Assembly: GCF_021538895.1 (NCBI RefSeq)
Contig: NZ_JADDRL010000060.1
Location: forward strand, 1 to 57,340
From: Streptomyces olivochromogenes
Lineage (GTDB): Bacteria > Actinomycetota > Actinomycetes > Streptomycetales > Streptomycetaceae
Direction of reading: 5' to 3'
DNA length: 57,340 nucleotides
This document shows, one piece after another, positions 33,176-43,115 of the stretch. Made by a program: the position numbers and the translations under genes. Position 1 is the first letter of the stretch. Every line of letters begins with the position of its first letter. The notes below the pieces were generated by a model. It made no database searches. It saw only the letters and a program-made list of their open reading frames with translations, and was not told the origin of the DNA.

Positions 33176-34192
33176 GACGATGGCGAGGCCCAGGCCCGCG
33201 CCCGCCGGTGGGGTCCGGGCGTCCGTGCCGCGCCAGCCGGTGTCGAAGACGCGGGCCAGGTCCTCCTCGGGGATGCCGCCGCAGCCGTCCGTCACCGACA
33301 GGACCACGCCGTCGGGCGAACGCTCGGCGGACACCGCGACCGTGCCGTCGGTGGGGGTGCGGCGGATCGCGTTCACCAGCAGGTTGCCCAGCACCCGGCT
33401 CATCTCCTTGCCGTCCACCTCGACCGGCAGCGGTTCGACGCCGTCGCCGACGAGCCGCACCCCGTACTCGCGGGCGAGCGGGTCCACCCCGGCGAGCGCG
33501 TCGCCGACCAGGTCGTACAGCGAGATCCGGGCGGGGCTGAGGGGAAGCGTGCCGGCGTGGATGCGGGAGAGCTCGAAGAGGTCGCCGACCATGCCGTTGA
33601 GGCGCTCGACCTCCGTGCGCATCTGCTTGAGATAGCGGTCCGGGTCGGCGGCGACGCCGTCCTCCAGGGCCTCCGACATGGCGCGCAGTCCGGCCAGCGG
33701 GGTGCGCAGGTCGTGCGAGATCCAGGCGACGAGTTCGCGCCGGGAGGACTCCAGGGCGCGTTCCCGCTCGCGGGATTCGGCGAGCCGGGCGCTGGTGGCG
33801 GCCAGCTCGCGGCTGAGCGCGTCCAGTTCGGCGGTGGCCGGGACGGCGGGCGCGGTGAAGTCGCCGCCGTCGCCGAAGGAGCGGGTGGCGACGGCGAGTT
33901 CGCGGCTGCGGGCGACGACCCAGCGGCCCAGCAGCAGGGCCGTGGCGAGGGAGACGACGGCCGCCATCGCGACGACCGTGGTCACCACGCTCAGGTCGTG
34001 CGAGGACAGGAACATCGCCTGGGCCACCGCCATGGTGCCCGCGAGCATCGCGAACACCCCGACCGCCGCGACGACGGCGAGCGAGATGGTGAGCGAGCGG
34101 CGCCGGCTCAGACGCAGCACGCCCGCGCCGACCAGGCCGGTGGCCGCGGCCCCGAGAAAGGCGTACAGGGCGATGAGGAGTGTGTCGTTCAT
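33083..34192 (-). CDS. sensor histidine kinase
   Basis: A 369-aa membrane kinase. Three TM segments near the N-terminus (TLLIALYAFLGAAATGLVG, SLAVVAAVGVFAMLAG, VVTTVVAMAAVVSLATALL), no large outer domain, then a HAMP-like stretch. H-box WISHDLRTPLAGLRAM with the phosphoacceptor His near residue 158; N-box NLLVNAIRRTP; G1 box SVTDGCGGIPEED (DGCGG in place of the usual DNGxG); G2 GAGLGLAIV. It probably phosphorylates the response regulator encoded just upstream: ATG 34192 is 2 nt after that gene's stop. Confidence 0.85.
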   Translation of the reverse strand: MNDTLLIALYAFLGAAATGLVGAGVLRLSRRRSLTISLAVVAAVGVFAMLAGTMAVAQAMFLSSHDLSVVTTVVAMAAVVSLATALLLGRWVVARSRELAVATRSFGDGGDFTAPAVPATAELDALSRELAATSARLAESRERERALESSRRELVAWISHDLRTPLAGLRAMSEALEDGVAADPDRYLKQMRTEVERLNGMVGDLFELSRIHAGTLPLSPARISLYDLVGDALAGVDPLAREYGVRLVGDGVEPLPVEVDGKEMSRVLGNLLVNAIRRTPTDGTVAVSAERSPDGVVLSVTDGCGGIPEEDLARVFDTGWRGTDARTPPAGAGLGLAIVRGIVEAHQGRATVRNIPGGCRFEVTLPAAM

Positions 34193-34194
34193 GG

Positions 34195-35007
<813 letters not shown>

Positions 35008-35118
35008 GTCCCCAGCCTCGCACCGCACCGCCCGCCGCTGCCCCCCGGGTGGGCCGCCCCGGCCCCGCCGTCCGCGTTTCGTAAGGAGCCGCAGCCCGAT
35101 ATGGGCGTTTCGCGTTCG

Positions 35119-35124
35119 TAGGGT
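35119..35124 (+). promoter_or_regulatory. leaderless -10 element of the GT2 gene
   Basis: TAGGGT, 7 nt before GTG 35132. It overlaps an in-frame GTG at 35123, which therefore is unlikely to be the start. Confidence 0.4.
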
Positions 35125-35131
35125 GAAAGCC

Positions 35132-35857
35132 GTGACCACCTCGCCCCCATCGCAGGACGTCGACGTCGTGCTGCCGTGTCTGAACGAGGCCTCGGCCCTG
35201 CCCTGGGTGCTGGCCCGGGTGCCGGCCGGCTGGCGCGCGCTCGTCGTCGACAACGGTTCCACCGACGGCTCGGCGGAGGTCGCCCGCGCGCTCGGGGCGA
35301 CCGTCGTGCACGAGCCGCGCCGCGGCTTCGGCGCCGCCTGCCACGCCGGACTGCGCGCCGCCACCGCCGACATCGTGTGCTTCTGCGACTGCGACGCCTC
35401 TCTCGACCCCTCGCTCCTCGTCCCCTTCGTACGGGAAGTACGGCTGGGCGAGGCCGACCTGGTGCTCGGCCGGCGCCGCCCGCGGTCCCGGGGCGCCTGG
35501 CCCGCGCACGCCCGCGCCGCCAACCTCGCGCTCGCCGGCCTGCTGCGCCGCCGCACCGGACTGCGCCTGCACGACCTCGGCCCGCTGCGCGCCGCCCGCC
35601 GGGAAGCGCTGCTGGAGCTCCGCCTCACCGACCGGCGCAGCGGCTACCCGCTGCAGATGGTGGTGCGCGCGGCCGACGCCGGCTGGCGCGTCACCGAGCA
35701 CGACGTTCCGTACCTGCCCCGCACCGGCGCCTCCAAGGTGACCGGCACCTGGCGCGGCACCTGGCAGGCGGTGCGGGACATGAGCCGGGTGCTGTCCGCG
35801 CCCGCCGCCGTCCACGACGTCCAGGATACCCCGGCCCATGGAGGAAACCGCAGGTGA
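35132..35857 (+). CDS. family 2 glycosyltransferase
   Basis: A 241-aa GT-A enzyme. VDVVLPCLNEASALPWVL (nucleotide site), ALVVDNGSTDGSAEVA, GFGAACHAGLRAA and FCDCDASLDPSLL (in place of the DxD) are GT2 signatures; later LGRRRPRSRGAWP and a C-terminal YPLQMVVRAADAGWRVTEHD, VPYLPRTGASKVTGTW. The C-terminal phrase matches polyprenol-phosphate sugar synthases of DPM/GtrB type, but the C-terminal TM pair is absent. It should transfer a sugar from NDP-sugar to a lipid or other carrier. Its TGA overlaps the next gene's GTG. Confidence 0.85.
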   Translation: MTTSPPSQDVDVVLPCLNEASALPWVLARVPAGWRALVVDNGSTDGSAEVARALGATVVHEPRRGFGAACHAGLRAATADIVCFCDCDASLDPSLLVPFVREVRLGEADLVLGRRRPRSRGAWPAHARAANLALAGLLRRRTGLRLHDLGPLRAARREALLELRLTDRRSGYPLQMVVRAADAGWRVTEHDVPYLPRTGASKVTGTWRGTWQAVRDMSRVLSAPAAVHDVQDTPAHGGNRR

Positions 35858-36471
35858 CCACACTCCTCGTCATCGCCAAGGAGCCGCTGCCGGGCCGGGT
35901 CAAGACCCGGCTCACCCCGCCGTTCACGCCCCGGGAGGCGGCGGCCCTCGCCGAGGCGGCGCTCGCCGACACCCTGGACGCCGTGGCGGCCGCCCCCGCC
36001 GACCGGCGCGTCCTCGTCCTCGACGGCGCCCCCGGCCACTGGCTGCCGCCCGGCTTCGACGTCGTACCGCAGTGTCCGGGCGGTCTCGACGAGCGGCTCG
36101 CGGCCGCCTTCGCCGGGTGCGCGGGACCGGCCCTTCTGATCGGCATGGACACCCCGCAGGTGACGCCGGAGCTGCTCACCGTGGACTTCGCCGACTGCGA
36201 CGCGTACTTCGGCCCGGCGGCGGACGGCGGCTTCTGGGCGCTCGGGTTCGCCCGGCCCGAACCGGCCCTGCTGCGGGGCGTGCCCATGTCGACGCCCGAG
36301 ACGGGAGCCGTCCAGCGGGAGCGGCTGGCCGCCGCCGGGCTGCGGGTACGGGACCTGCCCCGGCTGCGTGACGTGGACACCGCCGCCGACGCGCGGGCCG
36401 TCGCCGCCCTGGCCCCGCACGGCCGGTTCGCCGCGCGGCTGGCCCGGTGCACCGCGGTACCGGGCCGATGA
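35854..36471 (+). CDS. DUF2064 (TIGR04282-type) glycosyltransferase-like protein
   Basis: A 205-aa protein. TLLVIAKEPLPGRVKTRLTP is the family N-terminus; then LIGMDTPQVTPELL and FGPAADGGFWALGFA, a metal-nucleotide site like those of nucleotidyl- and glycosyltransferases. Function is unproven; the family sits beside GT2 genes in many bacteria, as here. GTG 35854 overlaps the GT2 stop (GTGA) and its own stop overlaps the methyltransferase ATG (ATGA), so all three are translated as a coupled unit. Confidence 0.85.
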   Translation: MTTLLVIAKEPLPGRVKTRLTPPFTPREAAALAEAALADTLDAVAAAPADRRVLVLDGAPGHWLPPGFDVVPQCPGGLDERLAAAFAGCAGPALLIGMDTPQVTPELLTVDFADCDAYFGPAADGGFWALGFARPEPALLRGVPMSTPETGAVQRERLAAAGLRVRDLPRLRDVDTAADARAVAALAPHGRFAARLARCTAVPGR

Positions 36472-37241
36472 GCGCCGCCGCCCCCGGCCTCGCGGCCGTC
36501 TCGCCGCCCTGGGCCGCCTGCGACCCGTACGCCGCCGCCCTGCGGGCCGGCCGTGGACCGCTGTTCCTGCGCCGCGCCGACGGCTGGCTGCTGCCGCTGG
36601 AGGTGGAACGCTGGTGCGCGCGGGCCGACCCGGTCGACCGCGAGGTGCTGGACCGCTGCGAGGGCACCGTCCTCGACGTGGGGTGCGGGCCCGGCCGGCT
36701 GGTCGCGGAACTCGCCGCCCGGGGACGGACCGTGCTCGGCATAGACGTGAGCGAGGCCGCCGTCGGCCGCACCCGCCGGATCGGCGGGCCGGCGCTGCAC
36801 CGCTCGGTCTTCGAGCCGCTGCCCGGCACCGGACGCTGGGGGACCGTGCTGCTCATGGACGGCAATGTCGGCATCGGCGGCGATCCCCGCGCTCTGCTGG
36901 ACCGGGTGGCCGCCCTGCTCGCGCCCGGCGGGCTGCTGATCGCCGAGACCGTGCCCGTGGACATCGACGAACGCGCCGAGGTCGAGGTCGTCGACATCAC
37001 CGGCGCTCTCGGCGGCGGCGGTCCGTTCCTCTGGGCGCGGCTCGGCACGCCGGCTCTGCTGCGGATCGCGCGGCGGGCGGGCTGGCGCACCGAGCGTCAG
37101 TGGGCGGCTGGCGGCCGGTGCTTCGCCGCCCTGCGCAGCCGCAGCGCCAGCAGCAGCGCCGAACCGCCGAAGAGGACGGCGGTGATCAGCAGCCAGCGGG
37201 CCAGGAAGCCGTCGGTGGACCGTCCGGTGGCCGACCGGTAG
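36468..37241 (+). CDS. class I SAM-dependent methyltransferase
   Basis: 257 aa. The SAM site is VLDVGCGPGRLVAELAARG (about residues 68-86), followed by VLGIDVSEAAVGRTRR, VLLMDGNVGIGGDP and LLAPGGLLIAETVPV. The last 45 residues (after WAAGGRCFAALR) are Ser/Arg-rich and lie opposite the last 48 codons of the convergent membrane-protein gene; they may be a read-through tail without a fold. Coupled by ATGA to the DUF2064 gene. The substrate may be the product of the two transferases. Confidence 0.8.
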   Translation: MSAAAPGLAAVSPPWAACDPYAAALRAGRGPLFLRRADGWLLPLEVERWCARADPVDREVLDRCEGTVLDVGCGPGRLVAELAARGRTVLGIDVSEAAVGRTRRIGGPALHRSVFEPLPGTGRWGTVLLMDGNVGIGGDPRALLDRVAALLAPGGLLIAETVPVDIDERAEVEVVDITGALGGGGPFLWARLGTPALLRIARRAGWRTERQWAAGGRCFAALRSRSASSSAEPPKRTAVISSQRARKPSVDRPVADR

Positions 37242-37555
37242 CGCTCGTCCACCAGGCCGGCGATCAGCGGGAACCAGATCAGCAGGAGCAGCCCGGACAG
37301 CATGGCCGGCACCCGCACGTACGGGGTCCATTCGCGGTGCCCGGCCGCGTCCAGCCCCCGTACGGCCGCGCGGTCGGCCGTCCCGTACAGCGGCAGCAGC
37401 ACCAGGTCGTGCAGGACGGCCGCCCCCGCGAACCACAGGGCGACGCCGAGCCAGTCGCCCGCGAGCAGCCGCACCCCGGCGTATCCGGCGAGCGCGAACG
37501 AGCAGGCCAGCAGCAGCAGTTGCAGCGGGCTGCCGACCGGGACGCGGCGCGGCAT
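37097..37555 (-). CDS. small integral membrane protein
   Basis: A 152-aa protein with four TM segments: PLQLLLLACSFALAGYAGV, WLGVALWFAGAAVLHDLVLL, PAMLSGLLLLIWFPLIAGLV and WLLITAVLFGGSALLLAL. Loop HDLVLLPLYGTADRA and the position directly after the molybdopterin oxidoreductase (TGATG overlap at 37553-37557) suggest a membrane partner of that enzyme, e.g. for electron transfer, although no heme His pair is obvious. It runs opposite the 3' end of the methyltransferase gene for 145 bp. Confidence 0.7.
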   Translation of the reverse strand: MPRRVPVGSPLQLLLLACSFALAGYAGVRLLAGDWLGVALWFAGAAVLHDLVLLPLYGTADRAAVRGLDAAGHREWTPYVRVPAMLSGLLLLIWFPLIAGLVDERYRSATGRSTDGFLARWLLITAVLFGGSALLLALRLRRAAKHRPPAAH

Positions 37556-38781
37556 CACAGGTCTCCGAACGTCATGCGGCCCACCCACTTGGTGTTGAGC
37601 ACGCCGGGCGCGGCGGGCACGATGACGCGGGCCGGGTAGCCGTGATCGGGGGTCAGGTCCTCGCCGTTGGCGTGCAGGGCGAGCAGCGAGCGCGGGTCGG
37701 CCACCTGGTTGGCGCGCAGCGCGCCCCGGCGGAAGGCGCCGTGCCGCTGCAGCGACTCCACGAGGACGTCGGGCGGATCGTCGTACCCGACGAGCGCGGC
37801 GAGGTCCCGCAGCCGTACCCCGCGCCACCACTGGTCGGCGGTCGACCAGCCCTCCACGCAGGCGATGGGCAGCGCCGCGCTGTACAGGGGCATGCCCAGC
37901 AGGTCGGCGCGGCTGAGCCGGACGCTGCCCGTGCGCCCCGTCACCACCAGCCGCCAGGCCTGCTCGCTCGTCTCGGCCGGGTCGATTCCGGCGTAGGCGG
38001 CGGTCTTGTTGATCTGGAAGCCGCCGGGGCCGCTGCCCGGGTTGGCGCCCCCGTGCGGGGCGAGCAGGGCGGTGCGGCGCAGCGCGTCGGAGTTCTGGCC
38101 CACCGTGGTGGCGAACAGCAGAAGCGAGCTCCCGCCGACCGTCCACAGCGCCCCGCGCCGGGACACCGTCGGCGGGTCGGGGCGCGGGGACACCAGTTCC
38201 GTCGTGGTGTCGCGGCGGGCGCGTACGGTGCGCAGGGCCGTCGGTGTCTTGAGCACGGCGTGGGCGACGAACGCGGCGATGAATACCCAGGCGCCGTAGA
38301 AGTGCAGCGGGTAGAAGGAGCCGGGGAAGACGTAGTCGAGCTGGATGTTGAGGACGCCGGTGGTGAACTCGAACAGCGCGCCGCCGACCAGCAGCAGCAG
38401 CGAGACCCGTTCGAGGGCGTGGGCGAGCGAGCGCGCCGGGGGCAGCGCGAACAGCTTCGGCACCACCGACCACAGCTTGGCCAGGAGTACGGGGATCAGG
38501 GTGATGCCGAGGGTGACGTGCGTGCCCTGGGTGAGCCGGTACAGCCAGGGCGGGCCGGTCGGCCAGGAGAAGAGGTAGAAGCCGAGGATGCCCTTGTCCG
38601 GGGTCTGGTCGTTGACCGGCGCCAGGTTCGGGTTGTAGGCGGCGTACGAGACCAGGCCCGTCACGAAGAGCACGGTGATGCCGACGAGCAGGACGAGGCC
38701 GAGCACCGACGTGAACCAGGAGCCGCGCACGGGACTGCGCCAGAAGCCGGGCGAGGAGGGAAGCCGTGGATCGTCGCGCAT
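37555..38781 (-). CDS. membrane-anchored molybdopterin-dependent oxidoreductase
   Basis: 408 aa. N-terminal half: cytochrome-b561-like membrane part with about four TM segments (VLGLVLLVGITVLFVTGLV, GTHVTLGITLIPVLLAKLW, VSLLLLVGGALFEFTTGVL, FYGAWVFIAAFVAHAVL) and possible heme His in GTHVTLG, PLHFYGA and AHAVLKT. Then a TM/Tat-like start SRRGALWTVGGSSLLLFATT and the sulfite-oxidase/YedY-like catalytic domain (about 260-408): YSAALPIACVEGWSTADQWW with the molybdenum-ligating Cys, GVRLRDLAALVGY, LLALHANGEDLTPDHGYPAR, and GVLNTKWVGRMTFGD. Electrons would move between the Mo centre and the membrane part. Substrate unknown. Confidence 0.85.
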   Translation of the reverse strand: MRDDPRLPSSPGFWRSPVRGSWFTSVLGLVLLVGITVLFVTGLVSYAAYNPNLAPVNDQTPDKGILGFYLFSWPTGPPWLYRLTQGTHVTLGITLIPVLLAKLWSVVPKLFALPPARSLAHALERVSLLLLVGGALFEFTTGVLNIQLDYVFPGSFYPLHFYGAWVFIAAFVAHAVLKTPTALRTVRARRDTTTELVSPRPDPPTVSRRGALWTVGGSSLLLFATTVGQNSDALRRTALLAPHGGANPGSGPGGFQINKTAAYAGIDPAETSEQAWRLVVTGRTGSVRLSRADLLGMPLYSAALPIACVEGWSTADQWWRGVRLRDLAALVGYDDPPDVLVESLQRHGAFRRGALRANQVADPRSLLALHANGEDLTPDHGYPARVIVPAAPGVLNTKWVGRMTFGDL

Positions 38782-38893
38782 GTGCCGACCGTAGGCCGGG
38801 ACCGGGCCGGAAAAGAGGCCCGAACCATGATGAAACGCTGACATCGGTCTTGTACACCCCTTTGCCGCATGTCGGGCGGACCGGGGCCTGACC

Positions 38894-38899
38894 TAGCGT
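38894..38899 (+). promoter_or_regulatory. leaderless -10 element of the GT-C-like gene
   Basis: TAGCGT, 6 nt before GTG 38906; no ribosome site. Confidence 0.45.
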
Positions 38900-38905
38900 T
38901 CGGCT

Positions 38906-40246
38906 GTGAACCGCGCCTTCCTCCGCGACCTGTACGCCGCCGCGGCCGCCGCCCTGCTCGTGACGGCCGCCGTGCTGATCGGACGCCACATCCAGAAGTC
39001 CTACGGCACGTTGTTCGTGCACTGGCCGCCGGTGCTGGCCGAGTGGGACCCCCACGTGGGTCCGGGCACCGGGGCCGCCGTGCTGGTGGCGGTCGCCGTG
39101 GTGGCGTACGGGCCGGCGCTCGCCGTGCGGCTTTCGTGGCGGCCGCTGCTCGCGGCCGCCTGGGGCACGGCCCTGGCCTGGACGTGGTCGCTCGCGCTGG
39201 TCGACGGATGGCAGCGGGGCGTGGCCGGGCGGCTGACCACCCGCAACGAGTACCTCACGGTCATCGGCCGGTTCCACGACATCCCGGCCGCGCTGCGCGA
39301 CTTCACCCACCACATCGTCGTCGGCACGCCCGCGCCCTGGCCCGCCCACATCGCCGGCCATCCCCCGGGCGCCACCCTCACCTTCGTCCTGCTGGACCGG
39401 ATCGGACTGCGCGGCGGCGGCTGGGCGGCGGCCTGGTGCATCACCGTCGGCGCGACCGCCTGCGTGGCCGTGCTGGTCGCGGTGCGGGCGCTGGCGGACG
39501 AGGAACTGGCGCGGCGGGCGGCCCCGTTCCTGGCCCTGGCACCGGCGGCGGTGTGGATGGGGGTCTCGGCCGACGCGTACTTCGCGGCGGTCGCCGCCTG
39601 GGCCGTCGCGCTGCTGGCGCTCGCGGTCACCGGGCGGTCGGTGCTGTGGGCGGCGGCCGCCGGGCTGCTGTTCGGCCTGACCTGCTATCTGTCGTACGGG
39701 CTCACGCTCTTCGCGCTGATCGGGGCGGCGGTGCTGATCCTCGGCCGGCGGCGGATCCGTGAACGCCCCGTCCTCCCGGTGCTGCTGCTCGCCGGCCTCG
39801 CCGTCGTGCCGACGGTGTTCACGCTCGCGGGATTCGACTGGTGGGAGGCCTACCACCTGCTGGTGCGGCGCTACTACCAGGGCGTGGGCGGGATCCGCCC
39901 CTACGGCTACTGGGTCTGGGCGAACCTCGCCTGCACGGTGCTCATCACGGGCCTGGCGACCGCGGCGGGCCTGCGCCGCACCGGCGCCGTCCTGCTCGGA
40001 CCGCGACACGACGGGGAACCCGCGCCCGCGCGAACCCGCCTGGCCGTCCTGGTGACGGCCGCTCTGCTGGCCCTGCTGGTCGCCGACCTGTCCGGCATGA
40101 GCAAGGCCGAGACGGAGCGGATCTGGCTCCCGTTCGCGTTGTGGCTCCTGCCGGCCTGCACCTTCCTGACCCGCCCCCGCTTCTGGCTCACCGCCCAGGC
40201 CCTGCTTGCCCTGCTCCTCAACCACCTGCTGCTGACGGGGTGGTGA
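38906..40246 (+). CDS. polytopic membrane protein, GT-C-like
   Basis: 446 aa with about eleven TM segments. The long first outer loop (about residues 27-50 and 95-150) contains RNEYLTVIGRFHDIPAALRD and PAHIAGHPPGATLTF, like the sugar-acceptor loops of GT-C mannosyl/arabinosyltransferase-type proteins. YYQGVGGIRPYGYWVWANL and DLSGMSKAETERIWLPFALW near the C-terminus are conserved-looking. A lipid-linked glycosyltransferase would fit the neighbouring GT2, DUF2064 and methyltransferase genes. No strict DxD is seen. Confidence 0.65.
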   Translation: MNRAFLRDLYAAAAAALLVTAAVLIGRHIQKSYGTLFVHWPPVLAEWDPHVGPGTGAAVLVAVAVVAYGPALAVRLSWRPLLAAAWGTALAWTWSLALVDGWQRGVAGRLTTRNEYLTVIGRFHDIPAALRDFTHHIVVGTPAPWPAHIAGHPPGATLTFVLLDRIGLRGGGWAAAWCITVGATACVAVLVAVRALADEELARRAAPFLALAPAAVWMGVSADAYFAAVAAWAVALLALAVTGRSVLWAAAAGLLFGLTCYLSYGLTLFALIGAAVLILGRRRIRERPVLPVLLLAGLAVVPTVFTLAGFDWWEAYHLLVRRYYQGVGGIRPYGYWVWANLACTVLITGLATAAGLRRTGAVLLGPRHDGEPAPARTRLAVLVTAALLALLVADLSGMSKAETERIWLPFALWLLPACTFLTRPRFWLTAQALLALLLNHLLLTGW

Positions 40247-40298
40247 GTACCGGTGCGAGATGGCCGGGCGGGGTTCGCGGGTGTGACCCCGGCGGGGG

Positions 40299-43115
40299 TC
40301 AGGCGGGCACGCCCTGCTCGCCCTCGTCCACCACCCCGAGCGCGCCCCGCAGTTCGCCCCGGCGGCGGATGCCGAGCTTGCGGTAGGTGCTGGTCAGGTG
40401 GGTCTCCACGGTGCGGCGCGCGACATGGAGGAGGTCGGCTATCTCGGTGTTCGTCCGCCCGTCGGCGGCGAGTTCGGCGATCCGGCGCTCGCTGCCGGTC
40501 AGCGCGCCCGAGCCGGTGTGCGCGGTCCCGGAGCGACGGGCGCCGCCCGCGCGCAGCGCCTCCTCGGCGTCCGTCCGCAGCCGTACGGCACCGAGCCGTT
40601 CGGCGCGCTCGGCCGCCTCGCGCAGACACTCGCGCCCGCGCGCCCGCTCCCCGGCGGCGGTCAGCTGCCGCCCCTGCGCGATCAGCGCGGTCACCAGTTC
40701 CACCCCGTCCGGCGCCGTGCGCAGAACGCCCACGGCCGCCTCCGCGAGCTCCAGTCCGCGCCGCCCGCCGGTCGCCAGGCCCAGCACCCGCAGCGCCCGG
40801 CCCACCGCGCGCGGGGTGTTCCAGACCCGGGCCAGCCGCAACTCCTCCCCGGCCAGCGCCAGCGCCTCCCGGGGGCTGCCCAGCGCCAGCCGGCACTCGG
40901 CGGCGGCCGTGCGCCACGGGGTGACGACCGGGCTGATCACGTCCCGGGCCGACTGGCGCCGCCCGCACTCCAGGAAGTCGTGCAGGGCGCCGGTGGTGTC
41001 GCCCTCGGCGGACCGCAGCACCCCCCGCGCGTACAGCAGGCGGTTCAACTCCCAGGAGTCCGGAGCGTTCCGCAGGTCGAAGCCGTCCGCGAGCCGCCGC
41101 GCCTCGTCGGTGCGGCCGGTCTCGACGAGGGCGATCAGGGCGTGCGCGTCGATGTTGGACGGGCCGGTGCGGTCGGCCGGGACGGTCCGCTCCGCGTGGT
41201 CGGCGAGCAGCCGGCCGTACTCGGCGCGGGCGGCGGCGATGTCGGCCCAGGTGTCCAGCAGGGCCTCGTCCATCGGGTGCAGCAGTTCGGGCCGCTGCCC
41301 GGCCAGGGCGCGCTCCGCCAGCCGTTCGGCCTCGTCCAGTTCGTCGGCCCACTGGGCCACGGCGGCGGCGGTGCCCAGCAGGAACGGCTCGGCGAGGGGG
41401 TCGCCTGGCTCGGTCAGCAGCTCCCGCATCCGGGTCATCGCCGCCCGCGCCGACGTCGTCCCGGCCGTGGCCGCGTACCGCACGAGCAGGGCCCGGCTGG
41501 TGGCGTCGACGAGTTCCGGGGAGCGTTCGGCGGTGTCGTGCAGCCGCGCGTACGCCTCGCGGCGCACCGTCTGGTCCCGGTCGGACAGCAGGACGGCGGC
41601 CGCCCGCAGCGTGGCCGCCGGTTCGGGGTGCTCGCCGAGCCGGTCCTCCACCCGGCGCAGCAGGTCCACGGCGGCGCGGACCTCGCCGCGGCCGGCCAGG
41701 GCGGCGCCCAGGGCGAGGGCCGTGCGCACCTGGTCGCGGGGTTCGGCGGGCAGGCACATCGCCTCGGCGAGGCGCGGGATGCCCGCCGGGGCGTCCGCGG
41801 TGGCGTACTCCAGGGAGCCCAGCACGGTCAGCGTCCGTTGCTTGAGGTCGTCGCGCAGCGGCTCCTGCAGCGCCCGGCGCAGCAGGCCGACGGCGTCTTC
41901 GGTGCGGGACTCGCGAACGGCGACGGCCGCGGCGTCGCGCAGCACGCGCAGCGCCCAGGGCAGGCCGACGGTCCCGCTGCCCAGCAGTTGCCGGGCCACG
42001 GCCGCCACGCCGTCGCCGCGGCGCAGCATCGCCGCCGCGAGCGCCCGGTGCGCGGCCTGCCGCCGCACGGCCGACCACCCGGTGAGCACCGCGTCCCGCA
42101 GCAGCGGATGAGCGTAGGCGGGGCGGCCCTCGGCGTCCGGCCGCAGCACACCGATCCGGGTCATCGCGGTGAGCCAGCCGGAGACCCGCGCGGCATCGGC
42201 CCCGGACGCCTCGGCGAGCAGCCCGGCCAGGGAGTCCTCCGCCCAGGCCTGTTGCCGGGCCTGTTCCCGGGCCTGTTGCCGCTCGTCCTCCCGGTCCTGC
42301 TCCCCGGCCTGTTCCAGGACCGCGAGCATCCGGGCCACCTGCGCCGTCGCCGGGCCGGTGCCGTCCAGCCACCAGGAGACGGCCGCCGGGTACGACCCCG
42401 GGTACAGCGCGGCGCAGGTCCGCGGCACCGCGCCCGCCGGGGCTCCGGCCAGGTCGTCGAGCAGGGCGCGCAGCAGCAGCGGGTTGCCCGCGCCCGCCCG
42501 GACGCAGTCCGCCGTCCACGACGGCGAGGCGGCGGGGAAGGCGGCCCGGACCAGATCCGCGGACGCCTCGTCGGTGAGCGGGGCGAGGGTGTGCGCGCGG
42601 ACGAGGGACGGCGACAGGGCATGCGTGAGACCCGCCGGGCGGGGATCGATGTCGTACTGTCTGCGCTCGGTGGCCACCGCCAGGACCGGTAACGGGTCGA
42701 CGCGGCGCACCGCCTCGACCAGCCAGCGGCGCGACGGCTCGTCGGCCAGGTGCACGTCGTCCACGGCCAGCATCAGCGGTCCCTCGGCCGCGTACGAGCG
42801 CAGCAGCCGCCACAGCCGGGCCGCGCTGCCCCGGTCGTCGCCGCCGGGCGCCATGTCGGCGAACTCGGGGACCGGGCCGAGGAGATGGAGGATCGTGGAG
42901 AAGGGCACCGCGGTGTCCTCGGGGGAACAGCGCACCCGCAGCACCCGCAGTCCGCGGTGCGCCGCGTGCGCGGCGGCCGCCTCCAGTACGGCGGAGCGGC
43001 CGGTGCCGGTGGCCCCGCGCAGCAGGACGAGGCCGCCGTGACCGGAGCGGGCGCGTTCCGTCTCGGCCACGAGCAGCGCGTGTACGTCGCCGCGTTCCCA
43101 CAGCGGTCCGGTCAT
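40299..43115 (-). CDS. large LuxR-family (LAL) transcriptional regulator
   Basis: 938 aa. N-terminal AAA ATPase of LAL type: Walker A region LRGATGTGRSAVLEA (GxxGxGRS, with Arg where Lys is usual, about residue 38), Walker B MLAVDDVHLADEPS. Middle part: long helical TPR-like repeats, with a Gln/Arg/Ala-rich patch (QQAREQARQQAWAED). C-terminal LuxR HTH (about 870-925): LTGSERRIAELAADGRTNTE, IADLLHVARRTVETHLTSTY, RKLGIRRRGEL. LAL proteins are usually pathway activators. It diverges from the CIS-linked regulator at 43413 with 298 bp between starts. ATG 43115 fits the domain start. Confidence 0.85.
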   Translation of the reverse strand: MTGPLWERGDVHALLVAETERARSGHGGLVLLRGATGTGRSAVLEAAAAHAAHRGLRVLRVRCSPEDTAVPFSTILHLLGPVPEFADMAPGGDDRGSAARLWRLLRSYAAEGPLMLAVDDVHLADEPSRRWLVEAVRRVDPLPVLAVATERRQYDIDPRPAGLTHALSPSLVRAHTLAPLTDEASADLVRAAFPAASPSWTADCVRAGAGNPLLLRALLDDLAGAPAGAVPRTCAALYPGSYPAAVSWWLDGTGPATAQVARMLAVLEQAGEQDREDERQQAREQARQQAWAEDSLAGLLAEASGADAARVSGWLTAMTRIGVLRPDAEGRPAYAHPLLRDAVLTGWSAVRRQAAHRALAAAMLRRGDGVAAVARQLLGSGTVGLPWALRVLRDAAAVAVRESRTEDAVGLLRRALQEPLRDDLKQRTLTVLGSLEYATADAPAGIPRLAEAMCLPAEPRDQVRTALALGAALAGRGEVRAAVDLLRRVEDRLGEHPEPAATLRAAAVLLSDRDQTVRREAYARLHDTAERSPELVDATSRALLVRYAATAGTTSARAAMTRMRELLTEPGDPLAEPFLLGTAAAVAQWADELDEAERLAERALAGQRPELLHPMDEALLDTWADIAAARAEYGRLLADHAERTVPADRTGPSNIDAHALIALVETGRTDEARRLADGFDLRNAPDSWELNRLLYARGVLRSAEGDTTGALHDFLECGRRQSARDVISPVVTPWRTAAAECRLALGSPREALALAGEELRLARVWNTPRAVGRALRVLGLATGGRRGLELAEAAVGVLRTAPDGVELVTALIAQGRQLTAAGERARGRECLREAAERAERLGAVRLRTDAEEALRAGGARRSGTAHTGSGALTGSERRIAELAADGRTNTEIADLLHVARRTVETHLTSTYRKLGIRRRGELRGALGVVDEGEQGVPA

